Shown here: one piece after another, positions 1 through 8,835 of the stretch
Layout: each line of letters begins with the position of its first letter
Numbering within the stretch: the first letter of the stretch is position 1
Assembly (NCBI RefSeq): GCF_002205675.1
Contig: NZ_NISK01000005.1
Span: 1-64,000, forward strand
DNA length: 64,000 bases
From: Sphingopyxis bauzanensis
Lineage (GTDB): Bacteria; Pseudomonadota; Alphaproteobacteria; Sphingomonadales; Sphingomonadaceae
Direction of reading: 5' to 3'
Notes under the pieces: generated by a model
Told to the model about the DNA's origin: nothing
The model's database searches: none
What the model saw: only the letters and a program-made list of their open reading frames with translations
Made by a program: the position numbers and the translations under genes

Positions 1-995
1 TCCTGGAACCGTCGCTCGACCCGGGCTTTTCGGGATCGAGCTACGGGTTCCGCCCGGGACGCAGCGCTCATGACGCGCTGCGTCAGGCCCGGGACTATGT
101 GGCGGACGGGTATGGCACTGTCGTGGATCTCGACCTGGAGCAGTTCTTCGACCGGGTAAACCACGACATACTGCTGGCCCGTCTGTCCCGGCGCATTGGC
201 GACACGCGATTGCTCGCCATCATCCGGCGCTTCTTGCAAGCGGGGATGCTGGTGAACGGCGTGTGCATCGAACGGCAGGAAGGGACACCGCAAGGCGGCC
301 CGCTCTCGCCGCTGCTCGCCAATCTTCTGCTGGACGATCTTGACAAGGAACTGGAACGCCGGGGTCATCGCTTCTGCCGCTATGCCGACGACTGCAACAT
401 CTACGTTCGGTCAAAAGCTGCGGGGCAAAGGGTGATGGCGTCGGTGACTGCCTTCCTCGAAGGCAAGCTCCGGCTTCGCGTCAACCGGGAGAAGAGCGCT
501 GTCGCACCGGTCGAGGAACGCCAGTTCCTCGGCCACCGTCTCGGCATGGGCGGGCGTCTCGGCATTGCGCCGAAAAGCCTCGCCCGGATGAAGGAGCGCC
601 TGCGCGCTATCACGCGTCGAAATCGGGGCATCGCCCTGACGACGATGATCGCGCAGGTGAACGCCTTCACCACGGGATGGGTGACATATTACCGCCATGC
701 CCAGGCCCAGCACGCATTGAGGCAGATCGACTCGTGGCTCAGACGAAAGCTGCGCTGCGTCCGGCTGAAACAATGCAAGCGAACCATATCGATCGCCAAC
801 TTCCTCCAGGAAGCCGGCGTCCCGGAATGGCGCGCGTGGGTTCTGGCGCTTTCGGGCAAAGGATGGTGGCGACTGGCCGGCAGCCCCCAGGCCGCCGAAG
901 CCATGACCATCGCATGGTTCAACCGGCAAGGACTTGTCAGCCTCGCTCATCATCACGCAGCGCTGAACATTACCGGAAACCGCCGTGGTACGTAG
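1..995 (+). CDS. ltrA: Group II intron-encoded reverse transcriptase/maturase (5' truncated by window)
   Basis: The reading frame is open from base 3 and has no true start in the window. An internal ATG at 99 is not the start, because conserved RT sequence (SYGFRPGRSAHDAL) lies upstream in the same frame. Visible RT blocks in order are DLDLEQFFDRVNHD, GTPQGGPLSPLLANLLLDDL, the catalytic YADD in YADDCNIYV, and FLGH. After these comes the group II maturase domain (GWVTYYR). No HNH endonuclease motif is seen at the C-terminus, which runs into domain V of the intron RNA. The protein would bind the intron RNA to assist splicing and carry out target-primed reverse transcription. The catalytic residues are intact in the visible part. 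Confidence 0.93.
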   Translation, partial: LEPSLDPGFSGSSYGFRPGRSAHDALRQARDYVADGYGTVVDLDLEQFFDRVNHDILLARLSRRIGDTRLLAIIRRFLQAGMLVNGVCIERQEGTPQGGPLSPLLANLLLDDLDKELERRGHRFCRYADDCNIYVRSKAAGQRVMASVTAFLEGKLRLRVNREKSAVAPVEERQFLGHRLGMGGRLGIAPKSLARMKERLRAITRRNRGIALTTMIAQVNAFTTGWVTYYRHAQAQHALRQIDSWLRRKLRCVRLKQCKRTISIANFLQEAGVPEWRAWVLALSGKGWWRLAGSPQAAEAMTIAWFNRQGLVSLAHHHAALNITGNRRGT

Positions 996-1050
996 AACGT
1001 ATGCCCGGTGGTGTGGGAGGGGGGTTCCGTGAGGAATCCCCCTACCCGAT
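1..1050 (+). mobile_element. Group II intron, 3' portion (5' end outside window)
   Basis: The element enters from the left edge and ends in a typical group II intron 3' structure. Domain V is visible at about 979-1014: ACCGCC pairs with GGTGGT, enclosing a TACGT/ACGTA hairpin. A domain VI stem (GGGGGTTCC with GGAATCCCCC) at about 1020-1043 follows, and the element ends CCCGAT at 1050. The encoded reverse transcriptase occupies most of the visible part, and its stop codon lies inside the domain V strand. The 3' exon begins at 1051 within a GNAT acetyltransferase-like coding remnant, so the intron appears to have inserted into that gene. The 5' exon and intron domains I-III are not in the window. 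Confidence 0.85.
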
Positions 1051-1208
1051 TGGCTTCGCGCCCATGGACAACTTCCTGAAGTCCTCACTGTCCGATCAGA
1101 TCAAGGACGGCATGGTGACCGCGTGGATGGCGACGGCCAAAGGTCAGAACACCGTGCTCGGCTTCTACACGCTCGGTGCGATGGCGGTCCGCGCCGAATT
1201 CGGTCCGA
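1051..1208 (+). pseudogene. GNAT family N-acetyltransferase remnant (3' exon of the intron target)
   Basis: Directly after the intron end, a frame reads GFAPMDNFLKSSLSDQ, then TAWMATAKGQNTVLGFYTLG and AVRAEFGPKK. This resembles the start of GNAT acetyltransferases of the toxin-like group (pattern D-N-F-L-K...LGFYTL). The similarity stops near 1208 and the acetyl-CoA binding half is absent. The gene is therefore both intron-interrupted and truncated downstream. From 1209 to about 1360 I see no recognisable coding sequence. Confidence 0.6.
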
Positions 1209-1367
1209 AGAAAGGGCACCACTTGGCCAGTTGCGCGCATATATCCAGTTCTGAACGCCCGCACATTTGGCCCCGTTTACCAGAAGTTTGGATGAACATT
1301 TTCGCTACGAGCAGTGTTCCAAAAAGTCCGCTCAAGATTGACTTCTGCTGAAATGACGCCGCGACCC

Positions 1368-1399
1368 TTGCTTACATACATTTTCATTCCTATGAATGA
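1368..1399 (+). promoter_or_regulatory. Promoter/operator of the first Xre-RES module
   Basis: A sigma70-like promoter is readable: TTGCTT at 1368-1373, a 17-base spacer, and TATGAA at 1391-1396. A short inverted repeat, TCATTC (1384-1389) and GAATGA (1394-1399), overlaps the -10 element. That is where an autorepressing Xre-type antitoxin would be expected to bind. This is by eye; binding by the antitoxin is inferred. Confidence 0.5.
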
Positions 1400-1428
1400 T
1401 TGCATAGAAATTAATTCAGGAGAATGGC

Positions 1429-1803
1429 GTGGTAACGCAGCTCGCCTTGCAAGCGGATCAGGGCCGGGTTCTCACGGAAGCTGTCGCGCGCGTCGCGGCG
1501 TGCTGGAAATTGACCAACGACCAATTGGGCGCTGTCGTGGGCATTTCTGCCGCCACCGCGTCGCGTCTGCGTTCGGGCAGCTACCAACTTCAACGAGCCG
1601 AAAAGGCGTTCGAACTCGGGCAATATCTGGTCCGGCTATTTCGCAGCCTCGACGCCCTTATGGGAAGCGATGATGCCGCGTCGATTTCTTGGCTGAAATC
1701 CGAGAATATCGATCTGGGCGGCAGGCCGATCGATCTGATCCGCACGATCCGCGGCCTGAGCGACGTCGCCGACTATGTCGATGACTACCGCGCCCGCGTC
1801 TGA
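1429..1803 (+). CDS. MbcA/ParS/Xre-type antitoxin of a RES toxin-antitoxin pair
   Basis: 124 residues. The start is GTG at 1429, preceded by AGGAGA at 1419-1424. The N-terminal half has a helix-turn-helix typical of Xre antitoxins (LTNDQLGAVVGISAATASRL). The C-terminal half fits the MbcA/ParS toxin-binding domain (FRSLDALMGSD, then SENIDLGGRPIDLIRTIRGL ending in a tyrosine/aspartate-rich helix). The RES toxin gene starts inside its last codons, so the two are translationally coupled. Family knowledge: such antitoxins neutralise RES NAD-degrading toxins and repress their own promoter. Assignment is from sequence pattern plus context. Confidence 0.85.
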   Translation: MVTQLALQADQGRVLTEAVARVAACWKLTNDQLGAVVGISAATASRLRSGSYQLQRAEKAFELGQYLVRLFRSLDALMGSDDAASISWLKSENIDLGGRPIDLIRTIRGLSDVADYVDDYRARV

Positions 1804-2515
1804 GCGAACGCCGAATTCCGAGCATTTTCGCGCCTACCGCGGAAAGCTCTGGCGGATCGTCGAGGCGCAGCATCGCATTTCAACGAACCGTCTCGTCGCC
1901 GGTGCCCACGATCAGGCTTTGCTCGAACAACTTGTCGACGAGGTGAAGCCGAGCCTGCCTGCGGCGGCCCGCCAAATTCACTATCTGCTCGCGACCCCGT
2001 TTCGCTATGGGCACATGAGCAGTTCGAGGTTCCGCCGGGCCGGCGAGAAGCCAGGCATTTTCTATGCGGCGGAATCCATCGCCACGGCGATTGCCGAGAC
2101 GGCCTATTGGCGGCTTCGCTTTTACGCGCGATCGCCCGGATTTCAGCCGCCGAATACGACTGTCGAGCATTCGGCGATCAGTGTGACCATCGCGATGGAT
2201 CGCCTGCTCGATCTCTGTGCGCCGCCTTATCTCGAAGCTGCGTCGCTATGGATAGCGCCCGATGATTATTCGGCCTGCCAATTGTTCGCCGCCGGGGCGC
2301 GGGGAATCGATGCGCAGGCGGTACGTTATGCTTCGGTCCGCGACCTCCAGCACCGGGAAAATGTTGCGATACTCGATGCATTAGCCTTCCGCGATCGGGC
2401 GCCGCGAAATGCACAAACCTGGCATTTCCGATATGAGCTGGGGGAGCTGACCGCATTAGGCGCATTTCCGTCAAACGAGCGGTTCAGCTTTTGTCCTTCG
2501 GATTTCGGGCTCTGA
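1775..2515 (+). CDS. RES domain toxin
   Basis: Up to 246 residues. ATG codons at 1775 and 1781 are both possible and both overlap the antitoxin gene (29 or 23 bases). The RES core is seen as FRYGHMSSSRFRRAGEKPG followed by IFYAAESIATAIAETAYWR, the region that carries the conserved Arg, Ser and Glu of the fold. RES toxins studied so far (for example MbcT) deplete NAD+ by phosphorolysis or hydrolysis. The activity here is inferred from the family. The gene looks intact, unlike the neighbouring GNAT remnant. A distinct second RES toxin lies at 18705-19415. Confidence 0.87.
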   Translation: MSMTTAPASERTPNSEHFRAYRGKLWRIVEAQHRISTNRLVAGAHDQALLEQLVDEVKPSLPAAARQIHYLLATPFRYGHMSSSRFRRAGEKPGIFYAAESIATAIAETAYWRLRFYARSPGFQPPNTTVEHSAISVTIAMDRLLDLCAPPYLEAASLWIAPDDYSACQLFAAGARGIDAQAVRYASVRDLQHRENVAILDALAFRDRAPRNAQTWHFRYELGELTALGAFPSNERFSFCPSDFGL

Positions 2516-2721
2516 TCCGCCGAATTTGGTTACTTCTAGACCTGGCCGAATGTGGGCGTGTTGCCGTCAGGCGCCACGTCGTCCGGCGCGGCAGCGCAAA
2601 CCTGCCGAGCGGACTGACGACCGACCGAACAGTCTTCGTTGCGACCTTGAACCGGATTGTCTGAAAACGGCCATTGTCGCGTGACTGGGCGCCTCAGTGC
2701 AGCGCGGCGCCGTTTCTCCGC

Positions 2722-3783
2722 CTACGGCAGAATCGCCTGATAACGTGGGTCCAGATTAATCGCCTGTTGTTCGTCTGCGCTGGCGCGCTTGGTGTCGCCA
2801 TATTTCCGCAGCAGCACGCTGCGGTTGTAATAGGCGCGCGCCGACTTTGGCGATAGTTGTACCGCACGGTCAAGGTCGGCGAGCGCGGCCTCGCTGTTAC
2901 CTTGGCTATCATGCGCGAGGCCGCGGTTAAGATAGGCGACCGAAAGATTCGGCGCGGCGGCAATCGCCTCGCCGAACGCCGCGATCGCCTTGTCGAGATT
3001 GCCGTCCCAGGCCTGTTTGAGGCCATCGGAAAGATGGGCATCGGCCTGGCGTCGTACCGCTTTGGGAGCCTTGTCGGCGAGCCTCTGGCAACGCGGCAAG
3101 GCTTGGCGCGGGTCGTTCACCGTGCAGGCATTCCAGTCGCCGCGGCCGATCGCCCGGCTTTTCGAAACGCGCGCGCCGGTGACAACGACTTCTCGATTGT
3201 CGCGCGAATATTCGTCAGCCGACACGACCGAAATGGCGGTCGGAGCATCCTGCACCTCGGCTGCCGATCTTGCTCGTCCTTGGACCAACATGGGTGCGGT
3301 CTCTTGGGCACGCTTCGCCGGCGGCGGGGGCGGTGCGAGAGGTGCGGCCTGCGCGATCTCGATGCGCTTGCTCGTCGGCGCGGAATCCAGACGGGAGAGC
3401 GGCGGCGAGACCGCGGCTGCGGTGACCGGCGGCGTCGCCGCAGGACCTACGGCCGGTGCCGCAGCGATTTCGCGCTTAGCGGCTGGCGCCTCGACGTTCG
3501 TTTCCGGCAGAAGATGCTCGTCGGCTGCCGGTGTGACGGGAAGCGGACCCGTCCAGGCGAAGGGCAGGCCGATCGCGACGACCAGCGCTGCGGCGGTCAG
3601 CAACCCGGCCTGTGGGCGCTGAAGCATTTTCCACCAGGATGCCGCCGTACGCTGCGGCCTGGGCGTCGGAACGGGAGCGCCGTCGAAGCGCGCGAGCGCC
3701 CCGGCGATCGCGGCCTCGCGCGGTTTCGGCGCAGCTGGCGGCGGATCGGGCAACATCGCCCGGATGTCGTTGTCGCCGGTCAT
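2722..3783 (-). CDS. Membrane-anchored TPR protein with a TonB-box-like peptide
   Basis: 353 residues. A cytoplasmic Pro-rich N-terminus (1-57) is followed by one membrane segment (about 58-77) and a long Ala/Pro-rich linker. The linker contains NREVVVTGARVSKS at about 197-210, and TPR repeats follow at about 245-345 (AYLNRGLAHDSQGN, AYYNRSVLLRKYGD). The topology resembles the anti-sigma-like membrane protein that often accompanies an ECF sigma factor and a VWA protein. Here it is the last gene of a minus-strand series sigma factor-VWA-TPR, 148 bases after the VWA gene. The periplasmic VVVTG motif is unusual for a non-receptor (see findings). The function is not established. Confidence 0.75.
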   Translation of the reverse strand: MTGDNDIRAMLPDPPPAAPKPREAAIAGALARFDGAPVPTPRPQRTAASWWKMLQRPQAGLLTAAALVVAIGLPFAWTGPLPVTPAADEHLLPETNVEAPAAKREIAAAPAVGPAATPPVTAAAVSPPLSRLDSAPTSKRIEIAQAAPLAPPPPPAKRAQETAPMLVQGRARSAAEVQDAPTAISVVSADEYSRDNREVVVTGARVSKSRAIGRGDWNACTVNDPRQALPRCQRLADKAPKAVRRQADAHLSDGLKQAWDGNLDKAIAAFGEAIAAAPNLSVAYLNRGLAHDSQGNSEAALADLDRAVQLSPKSARAYYNRSVLLRKYGDTKRASADEQQAINLDPRYQAILP

Positions 3784-3931
3784 CGACGTTCTCCGCCGGT
3801 CGGCAGGCCTTCGCAGCCGTCTGGACTATGGGGAAGGAGGATCGACATTACCTTGCTTATACGCACAATTGCCTGGTGGTCGATACGGCGACGCTTGCGC
3901 AAAAGCGCCGCCGTATCGGAGTCCGTCCGCG

Positions 3932-5710
3932 CTATCGGTCGAGCCTCGCCATCGCTCCGGCGGTCTTCGCTGCGCGGACGAGATTGACCAGCTCCATGCG
4001 GTAACCGAACTCGTCACGCCCGCGCGCGTTGCCGACGATGCGGAGCACATCGTCAAGGGTCATCGGGCCATTGTATTTGCCGCCGCGGAGCAATTCGGCG
4101 AAGGATGCGACCCCCACGGCGAAGCGCGCATCCTGCGGCGCATCTTCAAAGTGCGCGAACTCCACACCGCGGTTGATCGGCGTCGAGATCAGCTGGCTCG
4201 TCCCAGATTTCGGCAGTTTGTAGCGGATCTTGACGAAGCCATATTCGCCCGCGCGGCCCGCATCGGCGTTCTGCGCGGCCGGCTTGGCATAGCGCAGACC
4301 GCCGATCGCGCGGGGCCCGCCGACGGGTACGATCTCATAGATTGCAGTCACCGTCTGGCCCGAACCGACATCGCCGGCATCGACCTTGTCATTGTCGAAA
4401 TCCTCACGCTTCAGCATCCGCGTCTCATATCCGACGAGCCGATATTCGGCGACGGTCGCCGGGTTGAACTCGACCTGGATCTTCACATCCTTGGCGATCG
4501 GAAAAAGCGTCGAGGTCGCTTCGTCGACGAGCGTTTTTCGCGCCTCAGCGAGCGTGTCGATATAGGCGGCCGCGCCATTGCCGTTCTGGGCCAGTGTCTG
4601 CATCAGCGCGTCGTTGTAATTGCCCATGCCGAAGCCGAGCACCGACAGGAAAATGCCCTTGCTGCGCTCGCGCTCGATATAACCCTTCAGCTCGTTCTGG
4701 TCGGTGATGCCGACGTTGAAATCGCCGTCGGTCGCCAGAATGACGCGGTTGACGCCGCGCGGATCAAGATTGCGCTCGGCGAGCGCATAGGCCTGGCGAA
4801 TGCCTTCGGCCCCCGCGGTGCTGCCACCAGCGCCAAGTTGGTCGAGTACCGCCAGGATCTTGCCCTTCTGGCTCGCCGGGGTCGGCTCGAGCGCGGTGCC
4901 CGCGCTGCCGGCATAGGTGACGATCGAGACCCGGTCGTTGCCATCAAGCTGTTCGAGCAGCATTGCGAGCGACTGTTTGACCAACGGCAGCTTGGCGGGA
5001 TCGTTCATCGAACCTGACGTGTCGAGCAGGAAGACGAGGTTCGCGCGCGGCCGCGTTTCGCGCCCGATCGCAAAGCCTTTGATGCCGACGCGCACCAGCT
5101 TTCGTCCCTGGGTCCAGGGGCTGGGGAACACTGCGACATTGGTGCTGAATGGCCGCTCAGCGCTTTGCGGCGCGGCATAATCATAAGGGAAATAGTTGAC
5201 CAGTTCCTCGGTGCGCACCGCCGCAGGCTGGGGCAGCGTGTTGCGGCTGAGCGATGCGCGAACGAAGGAATAGGAGGCGGTGTCGACATCGATCGAAAAG
5301 GTCGACACGGGTTCGTCGCGCGCGACCTTGAACGCATTCTGCTCGGTCGCCGTGAATTTGTCACGGCCCACGTCCTGATAAAAGGGTGTCGTCGCATCAG
5401 CGCGCGGCGCGACCGCGCGCACGAAGCTTCCCGTCGCGATTGCTTTGCCGGTGGTTGGCGGCGGCGGTGCAGGTGAACGTCTTTCGGATGAGATTGCGGC
5501 GACCGCAACCGGGGTATCCTGAAGGTTTTCCTGACGCTCCCGCCCGGTAACGACGATGTCGCGCGCTTCGTCGGTTTCGGCTCGCTGGGCGGTGACGACG
5601 ATATTCGGGGACGGTGCCGCGGAGGACGACGCGACGTCTTGCGATGGGGAGCAGGCAGTGACGAGTGAAATTGACAGCCCTGCGGTGAGCATCAGATGGA
5701 AACGGGACAT
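3932..5710 (-). CDS. VWA domain lipoprotein (YfbK-like) with TonB-dependent-receptor-like N-terminus
   Basis: 592 residues from the ATG at 5710, which has GGGAGA just upstream; a further ATG 18 bases upstream is less likely. The signal peptide ends in a lipobox (LVTAC, Cys20). Next come two TonB-box/plug-like stretches, NIVVTAQRAE (36-45) and DIVVTGRERQENLQDTPVAV (51-70). A YfbK/VWA N-terminal domain (FSIDVDTASYSFVR) precedes the von Willebrand A domain, whose MIDAS motif reads DTSGS (in NLVFLLDTSGSMND). The C-terminal part is DUF3520-like. It is probably an outer-membrane or periplasmic lipoprotein of unknown function. It lies between an ECF sigma factor gene upstream and a TPR gene downstream. 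Confidence 0.88.
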   Translation of the reverse strand: MSRFHLMLTAGLSISLVTACSPSQDVASSSAAPSPNIVVTAQRAETDEARDIVVTGRERQENLQDTPVAVAAISSERRSPAPPPPTTGKAIATGSFVRAVAPRADATTPFYQDVGRDKFTATEQNAFKVARDEPVSTFSIDVDTASYSFVRASLSRNTLPQPAAVRTEELVNYFPYDYAAPQSAERPFSTNVAVFPSPWTQGRKLVRVGIKGFAIGRETRPRANLVFLLDTSGSMNDPAKLPLVKQSLAMLLEQLDGNDRVSIVTYAGSAGTALEPTPASQKGKILAVLDQLGAGGSTAGAEGIRQAYALAERNLDPRGVNRVILATDGDFNVGITDQNELKGYIERERSKGIFLSVLGFGMGNYNDALMQTLAQNGNGAAAYIDTLAEARKTLVDEATSTLFPIAKDVKIQVEFNPATVAEYRLVGYETRMLKREDFDNDKVDAGDVGSGQTVTAIYEIVPVGGPRAIGGLRYAKPAAQNADAGRAGEYGFVKIRYKLPKSGTSQLISTPINRGVEFAHFEDAPQDARFAVGVASFAELLRGGKYNGPMTLDDVLRIVGNARGRDEFGYRMELVNLVRAAKTAGAMARLDR

Positions 5711-5820
5711 AGAAAGTCTCCCAGGCAACAGCGGTGCAAAATTGCCCGCATGTTCCTGAGATGCGCGGGCGCCGGAAATCCTTTGCGGCCTCGCGAATAA
5801 ATTCGGAAGAGATTTGAAGT

Positions 5821-6357
5821 TTAGTCCTCCGTACCGGCTTTGGGCGCAATCTTGCGCCGGACCTCATGCATCCGCCACGACACCGTCGCTTCGGCGATTC
5901 CCAGGACCTGTGCGGCTTCGCCATGCGTCAACTGTTGGCCCGCGACGAGGATCGCCGTGTCACGAAGCTCGGGCTTCAGCCGCGAAATCGCGCTTTCGAT
6001 CCAGATCGCGTCATAGAGATCGCGCCCGTCCGGCCCATTCGTCAGCCCCGCCATGACGCTCAGCTTGCCTGCGAAGCGCGTGAAAGCCGAGCGACGCCGG
6101 CGGAAATCACGGCAGGCGTTGAAGACGATGCTACAGAGCCATGTCGTAAACTTGGCGTCACCGCGAAAGTCGCCAAGCCTTTCGGCTAGGATGCAACAGA
6201 CGTCCTGCGCGATATCGTCGGCGTCGGCGCGCGACCCCGTCAACTGCCAGGCGAGGCCGTGGATGCGGTCATAATGGCGCCGAAGCAGTGCGGCGAAGGC
6301 ATCGCGGTCGCCGGCAATCGCCGCCTTTACGATATTTGGATCGTCGCCGACCGCCAT
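5821..6357 (-). CDS. ECF-type RNA polymerase sigma factor
   Basis: 178 residues. Region 2 is clear ([26 protein letters not shown], about 28-53, broken here by description), followed by [20 protein letters not shown]. Region 4 ends in a helix-turn-helix ([20 protein letters not shown]). It starts the minus-strand series that continues with the VWA lipoprotein (110-base gap) and the membrane TPR protein. That arrangement suggests it transcribes these genes, with the TPR protein as a possible partner at the membrane. No classic zinc-binding anti-sigma gene is adjacent. Nothing recognisable lies in 6358-6537. Confidence 0.9.
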   Translation of the reverse strand: MAVGDDPNIVKAAIAGDRDAFAALLRRHYDRIHGLAWQLTGSRADADDIAQDVCCILAERLGDFRGDAKFTTWLCSIVFNACRDFRRRRSAFTRFAGKLSVMAGLTNGPDGRDLYDAIWIESAISRLKPELRDTAILVAGQQLTHGEAAQVLGIAEATVSWRMHEVRRKIAPKAGTED

Positions 6358-6537
6358 ATGTCAGCGGCGTATGCGCTGCGGGCGATCGGGACTGTCAGCG
6401 AACGGGACGTAACTCCCGGACCAAATATGTCCCCCGCATCGCGCCATTGCGATGGTTGTGCCTCAACGGCCGTGCGAAGGCTATACCATAGTTGGTCCGG
6501 TTTTTTGGTTCGAGACCCACCACCGCTCCGGGCGGCC

Positions 6538-8643
6538 CTACTTCATCTCCACCAGTTCGCGCAGCAGGAAGGCGTGGAGCATTGCGGCGCGGACCGCGTC
6601 TTCGGCGTGATCGGCACCGACCGAATGGCCGCCCTCGATATATTCGTGGTAATAGACGCTGTTGCCGAGTTCTTTGAGCCGCGCGGCATATTTGCGCGCG
6701 TGGCCGGGGTGGACGCGGTCGTCCTTGGTCGACAGGTAGAGAAAGATCGGCGGGTATTTCACGCCTTTGCGCAGCGCCTGATAGGGCGAATATTTCGACA
6801 GGAACGCCCAATCCTCTGGCACGTCGGGATCGCCATATTCGGCCACCCATGACGCGCCCGCGAGCATCTTGTCGTACCGCCACATATCCTTGATCGGCGA
6901 ACCCGAGATGACCGCGCCATAGAGGTCGGGGCGCTGCGTCATCGCCGCGCCGACGAGCACGCCGCCGTTCGAGCGGCCCGAGATGGCGATCTTCCCCTTG
7001 GCGCTCACCCCGGTGGCCACCAGATCCTCGGCCACCGCGTGGAGATCGTCGAAGCTGTTCTGGCGCTTTTCGCGCAGCGCCGCCTGATGCCAAGCCGGAC
7101 CATATTCGCCGCCGCCGCGGATATTGGCGAGGACATAGGCGTTGCCGCCCTCGACCCAGTAGAGCCCGAGCGGCCCGGCGCGGTAAGGCTGCCCGGTGAG
7201 ATAGCCGGGCGTCTGCGCGGCGCGAAAGCCGCCATAGGCGTGGACGAGCGCGGGAACGGGACCGGTGGCGCCCTTTTTGCGGGCGAGGAAATAGGGAATT
7301 CTTGTGCCGTCCTTCGAGATCGCAAAGCGTTTCTCGACTGTCATCGCCTTGGCGTCGAAGGTCGCCGGCAGGCTCTGCACCGCTTGCGGCGCCTTATCTT
7401 CGGACACCGCGTAAAGGGTCGGGGGCGTCAGCATCGTCTCGGCGGTGGCGAGCACGATGTCGCGCTTGCCGATCGTCCCGGCGATGCCGACGGTGGCGTT
7501 GGCAGCCAGTGGCACCTCCTTCTGGCTCCATTTGCCGGTGGCCGGGTCGCGGCGCAGCGCGAACAGCTTGCCCTCGACATCGTCGAGCGCCTTCACCCAC
7601 AGGATGTTGTCGGTGGCCGAGACGCTCTCGATCGCCTGCGCCTTGGTCGGGGTCATCGCGGTGATGATGGGCACCTGGCGGTCGGCGGACATGTCGGCGA
7701 GCGACAGCGAGACGAGCGAGCCTGCGGGGATGTTTGCCCAATCCTGGTTCAGAAAGATCACCAGCTGGCCGTCGATGACGCCGCGGACGCTGGCGGTGTC
7801 GGGGACGATCGTCGAAATATAGCGCGAGGCATCGACGTTCGGCAGCTTGATGTCGGCGGTGTAGAAGGTTTTGCCGCGGCTGATCATCGGCCAGCGCTTG
7901 TCGCCGTCGGTGAAGGCAAAGACGTTCATGCCGACGTCTTCGGCTTCCCCCTCCGCCACCGTTTCGGCCGACGCCAGCGGGGTGCCCCGTTTCCAGCGCT
8001 TGACGATGCGCGGATAGCCCGAAGCGGTCATGCTGCCCGCGCCATAATCGGTCGCGACGAGCAGGGTGTCGGCATCCTCCCACGTCACGCTGCTCTTGGC
8101 CTGGGGAAGGATGAAGCCGTCCGTGACGAAGCTTTTCGTCGTACGATCCCATTCGCGCACGATGTCCGAATCGGTGCCGCCAGGGCTGAGCGAGACGAGG
8201 CAGCGGGTGTAGGCGGGGGCGAGGCAGTCGGCGGCGTGCCACACCCAGCTTTGCGCCTCCGTCTTGCCCAGCGCGTCGACGTCAATCAGCGTCGTCCACA
8301 CCGGCTTGCCCGCCAGATAGGCGTCGAGCGGGCTTTGCCGCCACAGCCCGCGCGGATTGGCGGCGTCGCGCCACAAATTGGTAATCATGTCGCCCATCAC
8401 CTGGCCGGGCATCGCAATCTGGCGGTCGTCGTCGAGGATGGCGCGGGCGCGCTGGCGGTCGGCCTCGAAACCGCGACGGCCGACGATCAGCGCGTCGGTG
8501 GCGGTATTTTCCCGTTTGACCCAGTCGAGAGCCTTTTCGCCCTCAATGTCCTCGAGCCAGAGATAGGGATCGGCTTCCTGCGCGGCGGCGACCGCGGTGA
8601 ACGAACAGCTGAGGGCAAGCGCGGCAAGACTGGCGCGGATCAT
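6538..8643 (-). CDS. Secreted prolyl oligopeptidase family (S9) serine peptidase
   Basis: 701 residues from the ATG at 8643, which has GGGAGA about 8 bases upstream; a longer upstream frame lacks a signal. A signal peptide (IRASLAALALSCSFTAVAAA) is followed by the S9A beta-propeller N-terminus (DPYLWLEDIEGEKALDWV). The C-terminal alpha/beta hydrolase domain has the nucleophile in GRSNGGVLVG, the catalytic Asp in STKDDRVHPGH and the catalytic His in EGGHSVGAD. The whole triad is present, so the enzyme is probably active, cleaving proline-containing oligopeptides in the periplasm. It is a single gene with its own upstream region. Confidence 0.92.
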   Translation of the reverse strand: MIRASLAALALSCSFTAVAAAQEADPYLWLEDIEGEKALDWVKRENTATDALIVGRRGFEADRQRARAILDDDRQIAMPGQVMGDMITNLWRDAANPRGLWRQSPLDAYLAGKPVWTTLIDVDALGKTEAQSWVWHAADCLAPAYTRCLVSLSPGGTDSDIVREWDRTTKSFVTDGFILPQAKSSVTWEDADTLLVATDYGAGSMTASGYPRIVKRWKRGTPLASAETVAEGEAEDVGMNVFAFTDGDKRWPMISRGKTFYTADIKLPNVDASRYISTIVPDTASVRGVIDGQLVIFLNQDWANIPAGSLVSLSLADMSADRQVPIITAMTPTKAQAIESVSATDNILWVKALDDVEGKLFALRRDPATGKWSQKEVPLAANATVGIAGTIGKRDIVLATAETMLTPPTLYAVSEDKAPQAVQSLPATFDAKAMTVEKRFAISKDGTRIPYFLARKKGATGPVPALVHAYGGFRAAQTPGYLTGQPYRAGPLGLYWVEGGNAYVLANIRGGGEYGPAWHQAALREKRQNSFDDLHAVAEDLVATGVSAKGKIAISGRSNGGVLVGAAMTQRPDLYGAVISGSPIKDMWRYDKMLAGASWVAEYGDPDVPEDWAFLSKYSPYQALRKGVKYPPIFLYLSTKDDRVHPGHARKYAARLKELGNSVYYHEYIEGGHSVGADHAEDAVRAAMLHAFLLRELVEMK

Positions 8644-8721
8644 CAATATGTCTCCCATGGGGTGTGGTGACGCTGTGCTAGCATCACCAGACACCGGAGG
8701 GGAAGGCTCTACCCCGCGCTT

Positions 8722-8829
8722 CGTCATTGCGAGCGGAGCGGGCCGAAGGTCAACCAATCCAGTGCGGCCTACGTAGGCTCTGGCGCAGGCGCTGGATTGC
8801 CGCGTCGCTTCACTCCTCGCAGCGACGAG
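8722..8829. repeat. Interspersed hairpin repeat, copy 1
   Basis: The stretch opens with CGTCATTGCGAGCGGAGCG, includes CCAATCCAG and CTGGATTGCCG, and closes with CTCCTCGCAGCGACGA, so its two ends are roughly complementary. A second copy lies at 39563-39667. It sits between the S9 peptidase start and the DUF4112 gene and is probably a REP/BIME-like mobile repeat of this genome. The two copies differ in the internal loop. Confidence 0.75.
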
Positions 8830-8835
8830 GAAGGT

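Noticed and set aside
7039-8670. Long open frame opposite the S9 peptidase
   Set aside because: The opposite strand has the complete catalytic triad and signal peptide; this one is low-complexity Arg/Gly/Val-rich sequence.
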